This document shows, piece after piece, positions 19,779 to 28,511 of a stretch of 64,000 nt of DNA; position 1 is the first letter of the stretch; each line of letters opens with the position of its first letter. The stretch is from Neorhodopirellula pilleata. Lineage in GTDB: Bacteria; Planctomycetota; Planctomycetia; Pirellulales; Pirellulaceae. A model generated the notes under the pieces. The model saw only the letters and a list, made by a program, of their open reading frames with translations. It searched no databases and was not told where the DNA came from. The translations under genes and the position numbers were made by a program. Location: assembly GCF_007859915.1 (NCBI RefSeq), contig NZ_SJPM01000012.1:155052-219051 (forward strand), read 5' to 3'.

Positions 19779-19802
19779 CTTTGGATATGCGACAACAAAC
19801 AC

Positions 19803-21437
19803 ATGCCTGCACCGGAGAACAATAGCGACTTGCAAAGCGTGTTGAGATACAACACGGAGCTTGTCATAACGGTCGAGCAGCAACAGAAAACTATCGAACA
19901 ACTTCGTGAAGAACTTGCACTGTATCGCCGCAAGCTCTTTGGCCGATCATCCGAGCGATTCGTCGATGACGAGTCTCAACTGCGGCTGTTTGAGACGGGC
20001 GACGAACAAGGCAGCGTCGACGAACTCGAGGACGATCAGGAAGACGATTCCAAAACAAAGCGTCGTCGCCGCAAAAAGAAGTCCGAGAAGATTCCGTCGC
20101 ATTTGAAACGTAAGGTCATCGAGGCGGATGTCTCGCCCGAGAAGCGGATGTGTTCATGCTGTGGCGAAGAAATGCCGATCATCGGTACCGACATCACCGA
20201 ACGAGTAGACCTAATTCCCGCCGAATTGTTCGTTTGGGAAATTCATCGTCACAAACGAGCCTGCGGCAAATGCAAAGACACCATCGCACAGGTTCCCGCC
20301 GGTGAAGAACCCGGTGGATTGACGACACCGATACCCGGCAGTGATTACGGCTTCGGCGTTTACACGCAGATCATCGTCAATAAGTTCGCCGATCACCTTC
20401 CGCTTTATCGTGGGGAAGACATCTTCGCCCGCGCCGGGATGCTGATCCCACGAAATACGCAGTTTGGGATGCTGGTGAACATCGCGGCGTTGGTCGGTGG
20501 ACTGCTCGAGTTGATGGCCTCGCGCGTCGTATCAGGCAAGGTCATCGGCGCGGACGACACGACGGTTCGGGTGCAAGACCCGAGCCTTCCTGGCAAGATG
20601 CGAACAGGACGTTTCTGGCTTTATCGAGGTCGCGAGGACAATCCTTACAACGTGTTTGACTTTACTGAAAGCCGTGGTCGAGATGGTCCGGCAAGTTTCT
20701 TGAAAGACTTCCGCGGCCATGTGACGGTCGATGCCTACGGAGTTCATGAAGGAGTTTATCTAGGAGCCACCGATAGAATCTATGCGGCGTGTTGCAACTC
20801 GCACGCGCGACGAAAATTCAACGAAGCGAAGCCGAATGATCCGGTCGCCGCTGCGCATGCGTTGTCGCTTTACCGCGGCCTGTACGATATCGAAGATCGC
20901 TGCCACGATTTCTCAGCGGCGGATCGCTTGGAGCTTCGCCAAAAGGAATCGGTTGCGCTCATGAACGAACTTCATGACTGGTTGATCCAGAAGAGCAGCG
21001 ACCCGCGGGTGTTGCCGAAGAGTTCGATCGGCAAAGCAGTTCGCTATGCATTAAACCAGTGGGACGAGCTGTCGGTGTTCCTGGGCGATGGCGCGATCCC
21101 GATCGACAACAACCAAACCGAAAGCGAACTTCGCAGCTTGACGATCGGTCGTCAGAACTGGCTGTTCGTTGGCTCGAGTCGTGGCGGTGAAGTGGCTGCT
21201 GCGATGTACAGCTTGGTCTCATCGGCGGCGCGTCATAAGCTGGATGTTTGGGCGTATGTCGATGACTGTCTTCGTCAGCTTGCCGGTGGCAGTACGGATT
21301 ATGAAAGCTTGCTACCGGACATATGGCGAAAGGCTCACCCCGAGGCAATACGTCCGTACCGCGAAGCCGAGGCGACGTCGCGTCGCTTGACGACTCAGCA
21401 GCGACGAACGCGTCGTCGTGAAGCCCGGGTGGCTTGA
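19803..21437 (+). CDS. tnpC: IS66 family transposase TnpC (DDE)
   Basis: I start the protein at the ATG at 19803 (544 residues). The frame is open back to 19734, but that stretch overlaps the hairpin. The order is a leucine-zipper-like N-terminus (about residues 8-45, NTELVITVEQQQKTIEQLRE), a basic Glu/Lys/Arg linker, and a Zn-finger CSCCGEEMP with a second Cys pair (CGKCK). The DDE catalytic domain follows (IGADDTTVRVQDPSLPGK, then VTVDAYGVHEGVYLGATDR, then IPIDNNQTESELR). An IS66 C-terminal tail ends it. All three acidic positions appear intact, so the transposase is probably active. Confidence 0.93.
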   Translation: MPAPENNSDLQSVLRYNTELVITVEQQQKTIEQLREELALYRRKLFGRSSERFVDDESQLRLFETGDEQGSVDELEDDQEDDSKTKRRRRKKKSEKIPSHLKRKVIEADVSPEKRMCSCCGEEMPIIGTDITERVDLIPAELFVWEIHRHKRACGKCKDTIAQVPAGEEPGGLTTPIPGSDYGFGVYTQIIVNKFADHLPLYRGEDIFARAGMLIPRNTQFGMLVNIAALVGGLLELMASRVVSGKVIGADDTTVRVQDPSLPGKMRTGRFWLYRGREDNPYNVFDFTESRGRDGPASFLKDFRGHVTVDAYGVHEGVYLGATDRIYAACCNSHARRKFNEAKPNDPVAAAHALSLYRGLYDIEDRCHDFSAADRLELRQKESVALMNELHDWLIQKSSDPRVLPKSSIGKAVRYALNQWDELSVFLGDGAIPIDNNQTESELRSLTIGRQNWLFVGSSRGGEVAAAMYSLVSSAARHKLDVWAYVDDCLRQLAGGSTDYESLLPDIWRKAHPEAIRPYREAEATSRRLTTQQRRTRRREARVA

Positions 21438-21721
21438 TGGCGAAGTTGACTCATCGCATCGAACTGACGATTTATGATCGCGACTTGATACTGAAATACG
21501 GCTACGTCAGTGGTCGTTTGGAAGCATCGCTGCGTCGCTGGCCCAAGGGCCAGATGGTTCGCCGTGTGGGCATGGATCGGGTGGAGCTTCGTTGGTTGAT
21601 CAGCGACCTAACTCACCGTTGCAACAAAGATAAAACGGGGCGAGACCTCGATGCGGTCGTGGAACTGTGCGAGCACCTGGAGTGCGCCCAACGAACCGGC
21701 GACGGTGACTCGGACTTCTAG
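21437..21721 (+). CDS. Small IS66-associated protein, 94 residues
   Basis: The ATG at 21437 overlaps the tnpC stop (TGATG), so it is part of the transposon operon. The product begins MAKLTHRIELTIYDRDLILK, is rich in charged residues, and has no membrane segment. I do not recognise a named family. It ends 50 nt before the right terminal repeat, so it belongs to the element. A passenger or regulatory role is possible. Confidence 0.75.
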   Translation: MAKLTHRIELTIYDRDLILKYGYVSGRLEASLRRWPKGQMVRRVGMDRVELRWLISDLTHRCNKDKTGRDLDAVVELCEHLECAQRTGDGDSDF

Positions 21722-21771
21722 TACGCGGCCCACTGCCCCGGTTCACCCGCCTGGGCAGATAGAACGCTTAC

Positions 21772-21929
21772 CAAGCGGCTTGTCGCAATCGTCTTCGCCA
21801 CTGATAGAACGAAGCAACGCTATAGCCTTCGGCATGGCAGAATTCAGCGATGGTCGTCCCGGCATCGTCGAAACGCTCGATTCGCTCACGCCACTGCCTG
21901 GCGAGCTCGGGATTGGGAAACGCGTTCAT
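21772..21929 (-). pseudogene. tnpA 5' fragment in the inverted IS66 remnant
   Basis: The ATG at 21929 begins the same protein as the complete tnpA (MNAFPNPELARQWRERIE...). The match ends after about 52 codons, where the right end of the complete element starts. Confidence 0.88.
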
Positions 21930-22002
21930 GGTTTTCTCCTGGAGGTGGAAACAAACCTGTCACGCTAAACCGCCTGTCAACATGGGGAGATAGAACGCTT
22001 AC
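21772..22002 (-). mobile_element. Inverted 231-bp fragment of the same IS66 element
   Basis: The sequence is the reverse complement of the left end of the complete copy (18935-19165). It runs from within tnpA (GCGACAAGCCGCTTG) out to a perfect terminal repeat ending GCTTAC at 22002. It abuts the right end of the complete copy with no spacer. The rest of this second copy is gone, so two copies in opposite orientation have collapsed at this point. Confidence 0.92.
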
Positions 22003-22408
22003 GAAACGACTGGCTGGCGAACCACTGGTCAAACCTTTCACCCGAAACGAAACTTCGGGCACCTTCAAAGTCTTTCAAGAAATCGCGATGGGCGGCCAAG
22101 AGTATGGAGCCAACACGATCAAGACCGGCGGTAACGGCGAGATCGCTCAAAACGTTGCCGATAACTTGGGCGGCGTCGGTTATGTCGGATTGTCCTACGC
22201 GAACGCTCCCGGGGTGAAAGCAGTCCCAATCGAAGGCGTTACGCCCGATCCGGCTAACGCGTCGACCTATCCGCTCTCGCGTAAGCTTTTCTACTACACG
22301 ATCGCTGACAAAACGTCACCCGAGGCGATGAAGTTCATCAAGTGGTCGCAATCGTCAACGGAAGCCGCCGCGATCATTACCGAAGTCGGTTTCATTCCCG
22401 GGAAGTAA
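22003..22408 (+). pseudogene. pstS: pstS remnant: C-terminal part of a phosphate-binding protein
   Basis: In the frame of the ATG at 22088, coding similarity begins right at the IS66 end (22003). It reads LAGEPLVKPFTRNETSGTF, then QEIAMGGQEYG, then NVADNLGGVGYVGLSYA, and ends MKFIKWSQSSTEAAAIITEV plus a short tail. This is the C-terminal third of a PstS-type periplasmic phosphate-binding protein of the high-affinity phosphate ABC transporter. The signal peptide and N-terminal lobe are missing, so the fragment cannot bind phosphate. No pstCAB genes are near. Confidence 0.85.
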
Positions 22409-22443
22409 GATCGGCAGTCATCAGCTCTGACGTGTTCGTAGTC

Positions 22444-22499
22444 GTAGTGGATCTTGTTAAAGATCCTCTTCTTGGAGGATCTTTAACAAGATCCACTAC
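22444..22499. terminator. Perfect 25-bp hairpin, probable bidirectional terminator
   Basis: Arms at 22444-22468 and 22475-22499 are perfectly complementary (outer end GTAGTGGATCTTGTTAAAG) with loop TTCTTG. It lies between the convergent pstS remnant and trmB. No long T-run follows, so it could equally be a dispersed palindromic repeat. Confidence 0.65.
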
Positions 22500-22501
22500 C
22501 T

Positions 22502-23206
22502 TCAAGCCCTCTTTCGATAATAGACCCGGTAGACCGGGATTCCGAACTTGCGACTGCGACGTTCAAAGTGAGTGTGATAGTCGAGGTCATGGTTGGAATC
22601 CCGTTGCGTCTCCGGCAACGGGACGCCGAGTTCGGGAGCGATCTCGGCGATCAACTCCACCGTCAGTTCGAAATAGTCCAACACGTCGGTCCAAAAGTGC
22701 ATTCGTCCACCGACTCGCAACGTGCGGCTGAATTGACGAATGTTCGCTTCGCTGAGCACCCGTCGTTTGCGATGTCGTTTCTTCCACCAAGGATCGGGGA
22801 AGTAAACATGAACCGCCTCGAGCGAGCCATCGGCGATCCGTGGCGGACCGTCGGTAGGTCGAGGGTGCAGCGTCGGTTGCATGGACTCGGCATGAAACGG
22901 TGCAAACAAGGGCGTTGCGTCGCCGGCCAACATCATCGCGTTGCTTAATTCACGGCGAGCGAATCGGGCCGCCGCGTGAGCGGCGTACTTCTGAGCGATC
23001 TCGATCCCGAAAAAGTTGTGTTCGGGCCGTCGCTGCGATTCGGTCTGCAAGAACAACCCCTTGCCACTACCGACCTCAATTTCCAGCGGTCGATCGTTGC
23101 CGAAAAGGGTTTGGCTCGAAATTGTTTCAGGAAGTTCTTCGGGCTGCTTGAGGTAGCGAGTCAGGTCGAGATCGGGGCTGGGTTTGCGAAGGGCGGCGCG
23201 GGGCAT
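22502..23206 (-). CDS. trmB: tRNA (guanosine(46)-N7)-methyltransferase
   Basis: The 234-residue protein has the class I SAM-binding motif LEIEVGSGKGLFL (about residues 41-53) and the TrmB signature FPDPWWKKRHRKRR (about 136-149). The C-terminal substrate region ends with RKFGIPVYRVYYRKRA. TrmB methylates G46 in the variable loop of tRNAs using SAM. The start codon at 23206 is preceded by only 10 nt before a 15-unit heptamer repeat array, so no normal ribosome site exists. Translation may depend on a leaderless or repeat-linked mode. Confidence 0.94.
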   Translation of the reverse strand: MPRAALRKPSPDLDLTRYLKQPEELPETISSQTLFGNDRPLEIEVGSGKGLFLQTESQRRPEHNFFGIEIAQKYAAHAAARFARRELSNAMMLAGDATPLFAPFHAESMQPTLHPRPTDGPPRIADGSLEAVHVYFPDPWWKKRHRKRRVLSEANIRQFSRTLRVGGRMHFWTDVLDYFELTVELIAEIAPELGVPLPETQRDSNHDLDYHTHFERRSRKFGIPVYRVYYRKRA

Positions 23207-23216
23207 GGTTAGTTTT

Positions 23217-23321
23217 GAGTGGCGAGTGGCGAGTGGCGAGTGGCGAGTGGAGAGTGGAGAGTGGAGAGTGGAGAGTGGAGAGTGGAGAGTGGAGAGTGGA
23301 GAGTGGAGAGTGGAGAGTGGT
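23217..23321. repeat. Heptamer tandem array, 15 units of GAGTGG(C/A/T)
   Basis: Four GAGTGGC units (23217-23244) are followed by ten GAGTGGA units (23245-23314) and one GAGTGGT. On the trmB coding strand the units read CTCGCCA/CTCTCCA and end 10 nt before the trmB start codon. The same heptamer family occurs at 52390-52466. Confidence 0.95.
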
Positions 23322-23347
23322 GGGGTGAGTTTAGCGCGTTGGGGCGG

Positions 23348-23683
23348 TTATCGCCAATGGACGCTTAGCCATACCAGGGGCACCATGACGGTCAAATACA
23401 GACATGTCCGCCAAGCGGATATGCGGGCGTGAATGATCCAGGCCGCCAAAAGGTAAGCCGTCAAACCACCCGCCCCCCAGCGGACCGTGCCGGGGATGAG
23501 AAAGGCGATCGCGGAGATCGCTTCGAATACTCCAGACCAGAACAACAGCCAACGGGGCAAGCGTAGGAACTCGTCCCACTTCCGCTGCATCGTCGGCAAG
23601 CCGATCCATTTGGCCGTCGCACTGGCAATCGCGATGGAGGCGATCGTGATGGCGAGGATCCAGCCTAAAACCTGCGACGTCGG
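23348..23683 (-). CDS. DoxX-like small membrane protein
   Basis: From a GTG at 23683 the product is 111 residues with four membrane segments (ILAITIASIAIASATAKW, LLFWSGVFEAISAIAFLIP, GGLTAYLLAAWIIHARI, and a C-terminal one ending VPLVWLSVHWR). This size and topology fit the DoxX/DoxX-like family, whose members are quinone-linked or of unknown role. The frame is open further upstream to 23776 but that part overlaps the divergent putA leader and lacks the protein's character. The promoters of this gene and putA must lie close together near 23684-23767. Confidence 0.72.
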   Translation of the reverse strand, partial: PTSQVLGWILAITIASIAIASATAKWIGLPTMQRKWDEFLRLPRWLLFWSGVFEAISAIAFLIPGTVRWGAGGLTAYLLAAWIIHARISAWRTCLYLTVMVPLVWLSVHWR

Positions 23684-23767
23684 CACGATCGAGTTGTCTT
23701 CGTTAGAGTGAAAGGAACGCAAAGGCCACGCACGATAACGATTCCTTCCCCCCGAGGCCACACGAGC

Positions 23768-26700
23768 ATGACACACGAATTACCGAATTCGATCACCGTC
23801 GGAAACGATCGCGTTCGCTTCTCCGAGTCACAGATCGAACAGGACGCCGCGACGGCGATCGAATTGGCGGCCGATTTGTTGCGAGAAGCTCGCAAATTGC
23901 AAACGCCGCAGGAACGCCGTCAGCAATCCGAACTCGATCGGATGATCGGACACGATGCGGACAAGGCAACCCTCGTCGAGATGACCGACCAAGCGTTCCG
24001 AACCCACACGGCGGCCCGCGTCGCCGACCAGATGACTCACATACTCGATGTGCAAGGCATCCCGCGATTCTTCAGCCCGGTCGAACAGGCGATGCTGCGT
24101 GGATTTCAATCCTTCGGTGAGTATCTTCCCGGCGTGGCGGTGCCCCTAGTCAAAGAGAAAATGCGTCGTGAAACGGCCAACGTGATTCTGCCGGCCGAAC
24201 CGGAACTGTTGGCCTCCCACCTGAGGAACCGGCAAAGTCACGGTGTGGCGATGAACGTGAATTTGCTCGGCGAAGCGTTGCTCGGCGATGCCGAAACTCG
24301 CAAACGCTTGCAATCGTTCTACGAACTGTTGAGGATGCCGGATGTTCGTTGCATTTCCGTTAAGCTAACAACGCTCTACAGTCACGTCTCGCCGCTCGCC
24401 CGCCGGCACACCATCGCGGTGGTCGCGGACCGATTGGAAACGTTGTACCGGATGGCCAATCATCAGGAATCCAATGACATCCGGCATGAAAGCAACGGCG
24501 ATTCGAACGCCACGGGTCACCGCCACAAGTTCGTGTATCTGGATATGGAAGAATACAGCGACCTGTATTTGACGGCCGACGTATTGCGGGAAACACTCGA
24601 CCGCGGTGACCTGCAATCGGTCGACGCGGGCATCGCCTTGCAGGCCTACGTGCCGGATTCCTGTTTGGTGATGCGAGAGCTTTTGGCGTGGTCGGCCGAA
24701 CGCGTCGCCGGTGGCGGCAAACCGTTGACGATCCGTTTGGTCAAAGGTGCCAACTTGGAAATGGAACGGGTCCACGCTTCGGTCGGTGGGTGGCCGCAGG
24801 CCCCGTACCCGTCCAAGCACGAAACCGACGCGAACTTCAAACGGATGTTGCGTGAACTGATCGAAGCCGCCTCACAAGGCGTCGTCCGAGTCGGAGTGGC
24901 GTCACACAATTTGTTCGATGTCGCTTTGGCGATGATCTGGACACGACAACTTCAGTGTGAGTCGGCGGTTCAGTTTGAAATGCTCGAGGGCATGGCCAAC
25001 CATCAACGCCGAGCGCTGACCGAGCGAGATTCACCGATGTTGCTGTACGCCCCGGCGTGCCGCAAGTCCGATTTCTTGCACGCGATCGGTTATTTGATCC
25101 GTCGACTCGATGAAAATACCGGACCGGAAAATTTCCTGCGTCATGCTTATCGTTTACAACCCGATACACCGGAATTTGATTTGCTCGCCGGTCGGTTCAA
25201 AGACGCATGTCGCGATGCCGGATCGGTTTCGATCCAGCCGCGTCGAACTCAAGATCGCCGGTTGACTCCGGTGCAACCACCGGTTGCCCGCCATTGGACC
25301 GAGTTTGTCAACGAACCGGACACCGATTGGTCCTTGCCCCACAACGCCGATTGGGCGCAAGCGACGCTGGATCGTTGGAAACCGATTTGCGGTGACCGAG
25401 CCACTGAAGTCGTTCCGGTGATCGCCGGCGTGCAGGTTGACGGGCCCTGGAAAACATCGCGGGACGTTTCTCGTCCCGGCATCGTGACGTGTCGCTACCG
25501 AACGGCTCCGCTTGAAGCGGTGCAAGCGGCCGTCGACGTAGCCAGCGGTTCGACGTGGGCTCGAGACCTGGATGTCGACGCTCGTCATGACATCTTGCGC
25601 CGGGTCGCGCAGCTCGGCCGTGAACGCCGCGGCGATTGGATCGCGAGCATGGTCGCCGGGGCGGGGAAAACGGTAGCCCAAGCCGACCCGGAAGTCAGCG
25701 AGGCGATCGACTTTTTGGAGTTCTATCCCTTGACCATGAAAGCTTGGGCGAACTTCCCCGGTATCACGTGCGAGCCTCGCGGAGTCGTGGCGGTGATCAC
25801 GCCGTGGAACTTTCCCTTGGCGATCGCGTGCGGTGGCATCGCGGCGTCGATCTCGGCGGGCAACCCGGTGATCTTGAAACCGTCGATGCAAACCTTGTTG
25901 CCCGCCTTGATGTTGTGCCAGGCGTTCTGGGACGCGGGAGTTCCGCACGACGCCTTGCAGTTGATTCCGTGCGAAGACGAAGTCGCCGAGGCGATGTTGG
26001 TGAAGAACCCAGCAGTCGACACGGTGATCTTGACCGGTGGGACCTCGACCGCCAAACGCATGCTCGAAGTCCGTCCCGACTTGCATCTACTCGCCGAAAC
26101 CGGTGGCAAGAACGCGACCATCGTGACGGCGATGGCCGACCGAGATTTGGCGATCAAGCATGTGTTGCATTCCGCGTTCGGCCACAGCGGCCAGAAATGC
26201 AGTGCGACGTCGTTGTTGTTGCTCGAAAAAGAAGTCTTTGACGATCTCGAGTTTCGCGAAACGTTCGCGGATGCCGTTCGCAGCTTGCCGGTCGGTTCAG
26301 CCTGGGACTTGCACACGCGGATCACGCCGCTGGTCGATCCACCGACCGATAAACTACGTCGTGGCCTGCAAGAACTCGAACGCGATGAGTCTTGGTTGGT
26401 GATGCCCGAACACGTCGACGGCAATCCGACGTTGTTCCGACCGGGGGTCAAATGGAATGTTCAACCGGGCAGTTTTACTCACGTGACGGAGTTGTTCGGG
26501 CCGGTGATCGGTGTGATGCGGTTTGGCCGTTTGGAAGAAGCGATCGAGATCGTTCGCTCGACCGGATACGGTTTGACCAGCGGTTTGGAAAGTTTAGACG
26601 AACGCGAGATCGCCTTGTGGCGAGAATCAATTCCGGCGGGAAATCTTTATATCAACCGACCGACGACCGGCGCGATCGTCTTGCGGCAACCCTTCGGCGG

Positions 26701-27463
26701 TGTCGGTTTGTCGGCTTACGGACCCGGCATCAAAGCGGGTGGGCCTCATTATGTGCTGGCGCTCTCGCGTGTGCGATCGAACGCTATCGGACCGGTGGAC
26801 GCGACGTCGAGCGAGAATACGGCCGAAGGGGCATCGATCGAGCACGGCCCGTTGGACCGCTTCTCCGATTGGCTGCGACGCAATCGTTTCGCCGAGGGAC
26901 AGCTTCAGGCCGACTTGCGAACGCGAATCGAGCAAGCTTTGCATTCTCAACGGCGCGCTAACGACTCGGACTTCGCTCAGGAACACGACACGTTTCGATT
27001 GACCGGCCAAGACATCATTCGTCGCTATCGCCCCGTCGACGGCATGGCGATCCGGATCGACGCTGCCGCCGATTTGGGTGACGCGATCATCGCCATCGCG
27101 GCATCGGTATGTGTCGGAACACCGATCACATTGTCGCTCTCACCGACCTTGCCCGCGGAACGATTGTCGATGTTGGAATCGGTCGCGGATTGGTTGCCCG
27201 GCTTGATCGATCCGCTCGAAGAAACCGACGAGGCCGTCGCCGAGAGAATCAAAAGCGGGGCGGTGACCCGTCTGCGATGTGTGTCGAAGCCAAGCACCCT
27301 CATTCGAAGAGCATGCGGCGAACGTTTCGTCACGATCATCGATGAACCGATCGTCGACGAAGGCCGCATTGAATGTCTGCGTTATTTGAACGAGCAGTCC
27401 ATATCGCACGACTACCACCGTTACGGCAACCTCGGCCGGCGTCCCTTTGCCCAAAGCCGATGA
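23768..27463 (+). CDS. putA: Bifunctional proline dehydrogenase / L-glutamate gamma-semialdehyde dehydrogenase
   Basis: From the ATG at 23768 the product is 1231 residues (an upstream in-frame ATG at 23708 is less likely). The first half is the FAD proline dehydrogenase barrel (FVYLDMEEYSDLYLTADVL, then IRLVKGANLEMERV, then YLIRRLDENTGPENFL). From about residue 580 the aldehyde dehydrogenase domain follows (ITPWNFPLAIACGG), with general base Glu777 in LAETGGKNA and nucleophile Cys811 in GQKCS. Together they oxidise proline to glutamate by way of P5C. The roughly 200-residue C-terminal extension resembles that of longer PutA proteins. No N-terminal DNA-binding domain is present, so it does not regulate itself as in E. 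coli. Confidence 0.95.
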   Translation: MTHELPNSITVGNDRVRFSESQIEQDAATAIELAADLLREARKLQTPQERRQQSELDRMIGHDADKATLVEMTDQAFRTHTAARVADQMTHILDVQGIPRFFSPVEQAMLRGFQSFGEYLPGVAVPLVKEKMRRETANVILPAEPELLASHLRNRQSHGVAMNVNLLGEALLGDAETRKRLQSFYELLRMPDVRCISVKLTTLYSHVSPLARRHTIAVVADRLETLYRMANHQESNDIRHESNGDSNATGHRHKFVYLDMEEYSDLYLTADVLRETLDRGDLQSVDAGIALQAYVPDSCLVMRELLAWSAERVAGGGKPLTIRLVKGANLEMERVHASVGGWPQAPYPSKHETDANFKRMLRELIEAASQGVVRVGVASHNLFDVALAMIWTRQLQCESAVQFEMLEGMANHQRRALTERDSPMLLYAPACRKSDFLHAIGYLIRRLDENTGPENFLRHAYRLQPDTPEFDLLAGRFKDACRDAGSVSIQPRRTQDRRLTPVQPPVARHWTEFVNEPDTDWSLPHNADWAQATLDRWKPICGDRATEVVPVIAGVQVDGPWKTSRDVSRPGIVTCRYRTAPLEAVQAAVDVASGSTWARDLDVDARHDILRRVAQLGRERRGDWIASMVAGAGKTVAQADPEVSEAIDFLEFYPLTMKAWANFPGITCEPRGVVAVITPWNFPLAIACGGIAASISAGNPVILKPSMQTLLPALMLCQAFWDAGVPHDALQLIPCEDEVAEAMLVKNPAVDTVILTGGTSTAKRMLEVRPDLHLLAETGGKNATIVTAMADRDLAIKHVLHSAFGHSGQKCSATSLLLLEKEVFDDLEFRETFADAVRSLPVGSAWDLHTRITPLVDPPTDKLRRGLQELERDESWLVMPEHVDGNPTLFRPGVKWNVQPGSFTHVTELFGPVIGVMRFGRLEEAIEIVRSTGYGLTSGLESLDEREIALWRESIPAGNLYINRPTTGAIVLRQPFGGVGLSAYGPGIKAGGPHYVLALSRVRSNAIGPVDATSSENTAEGASIEHGPLDRFSDWLRRNRFAEGQLQADLRTRIEQALHSQRRANDSDFAQEHDTFRLTGQDIIRRYRPVDGMAIRIDAAADLGDAIIAIAASVCVGTPITLSLSPTLPAERLSMLESVADWLPGLIDPLEETDEAVAERIKSGAVTRLRCVSKPSTLIRRACGERFVTIIDEPIVDEGRIECLRYLNEQSISHDYHRYGNLGRRPFAQSR

Positions 27464-27531
27464 TCGTTCGCCACCTCCTATTGCCGAATGATCCGTTATA
27501 AAGTCTGGCACTCTGTAAAGTTTTGCACTTT

Positions 27532-27643
27532 AGCATCGCGTGAACATTAAGTGGTGGCGACTTTCAGTCGCCAAACCCTGAAACGTCGACTGAAAGTCGA
27601 CGCCACGTTAAGAATCCATCACTTATTGTTCACGCGATGCTTA
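27532..27643. repeat. MITE-like palindromic element
   Basis: The outer arms pair AGCATCGCGTGAACA (from 27533) with TGTTCACGCGATGCT (to 27642). Inside them GTGGCG-ACTTTCAGTCG (27554-27570) pairs with CGACTGAAAGTCG-ACGCCAC (27587-27606) apart from a 3-nt bulge. The nested, non-coding structure of about 110 bp suggests a mobilised miniature element. A possible start codon of the downstream gene (27637) lies in its right arm. Confidence 0.7.
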
Positions 27644-27672
27644 GCGACCATACACGTTGGTCGCGGGAACGA

Positions 27673-28122
27673 ATGTCGGAAACAATCTCTCGCTTTGAAA
27701 GAACCCATGAAAATACATTGCGTGAATACCCATTGATGACGTTTGCCGCTTATATCGAGCCGTTCGCGAGTCATCCCGTGTTGCAACGACGAGTGCTGCA
27801 TGTCTTGGAGTCGCTCCCCGATGAGGTACAGCGGGACTTTTTGGACGACCCTCGATTTCGAGTCGAGATCGACAACTATATTCCCGGCGTCGGCTGGTCG
27901 TTTTGGATGCCACCGCCCGGGGTCGATGGTCAGGGCAGTCGTTGCGTGATCTTGCGTTCCAAGCTTGCCGAAGCGAGCGAATCGTTTGCGCACTACGTGA
28001 TCGCTCACGAGTTTGCGCACGCGTTCTTGCGAAACGGCGGTTGGGGCGAGATCACCGATATTGAACAGGCCGCCGACGCATTGGCGGCGTCTTGGGGCTT
28101 TGTTCATTACCCTAACCGTTGA
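27673..28122 (+). CDS. Hypothetical protein with HEFAH metal-binding motif
   Basis: From the ATG at 27673 the product is 149 residues; ATGs at 27637 (in the palindromic element) and 27736 are alternatives. I know no named family for it. Near the C-terminus YVIAHEFAHAFL fits the HEXXH motif of zinc peptidases, followed by IEQAADALAASWGF. There Glu and Asp could supply the third metal ligand, as in small minimal gluzincin-like proteins. No signal peptide or membrane segment is seen, so it is probably cytoplasmic. Peptidase activity is an inference from the motif. Confidence 0.7.
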   Translation: MSETISRFERTHENTLREYPLMTFAAYIEPFASHPVLQRRVLHVLESLPDEVQRDFLDDPRFRVEIDNYIPGVGWSFWMPPPGVDGQGSRCVILRSKLAEASESFAHYVIAHEFAHAFLRNGGWGEITDIEQAADALAASWGFVHYPNR

Positions 28123-28511
28123 TTTACTCGTATTTATTGGGATTGCACTTGGCGTCATCCCGTTTGCGGTGTACTCTTGTGGGGTGAAAGGACGCCAAAC
28201 GGATTGGCGGCTTCACCGAAGACAGGTCGATTGAAAACAGGAAACGCTTCTCATTGTTAAGCGTGAATCGACCGGCGAGACATATCTGAATCAAGGTTTC
28301 AGCTTCTCGTCCATGGTTGAGGGATGACAAACACGTTTGTTTCGCCTCACCACTGCTGCCAACCAAAAGGTCGTGTCGACCCTCCTGGAAAGCTGCTCGC
28401 TTCCTCACATTAGGAAGCACCTTGCTTCGAGACTCCTCTTGTTAGTCCGAAGTTTCCAGAAGTGGCAACGGCCACTCTCTTATTAGCTTTCTCACAATGT
28501 GATAGAAAATT
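28123..28511. other. Long intergenic leader before the DEAD-box helicase gene
   Basis: I see no gene in these 389 bp. A small hairpin pairs GCTTCCT at 28399-28405 with AGGAAGC at 28412-28418. Cold-induced helicase genes often have long leaders, which may explain the length, but no known leader motif is recognised. Confidence 0.35.

Larger units (their letters stand above)
18935..21771 (+). mobile_element. Complete IS66-family insertion sequence
   Basis: The element is about 2837 bp with terminal inverted repeats: GTAAGCGTTCTATCT at the left end and its exact complement at 21757-21771, with similarity continuing as CCCA after one mismatch. It carries tnpA, tnpB, tnpC and a fourth small gene, all on the plus strand with overlaps. 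The flanks do not match: ATCGCCGG on the left and CAAGCGGC on the right. The 8-bp target duplication expected of IS66 is therefore absent. The right flank is itself an inverted fragment of the same element. Confidence 0.93.

Noticed and set aside
23217..23321. CRISPR array
   Set aside because: The repeats are 7 bp in direct contact without spacers. The arrays at 52348 and 60553 are the same kind.
23184..23432. Plus-strand open frame of 82 codons through the heptamer array
   Set aside because: It is a low-complexity read of GAGTGGA units and overlaps trmB and DoxX.
25154..26451. Long antisense frames inside putA
   Set aside because: putA is certain from its motifs. The antisense frames are Arg/His-rich shadows caused by GC-rich codons.
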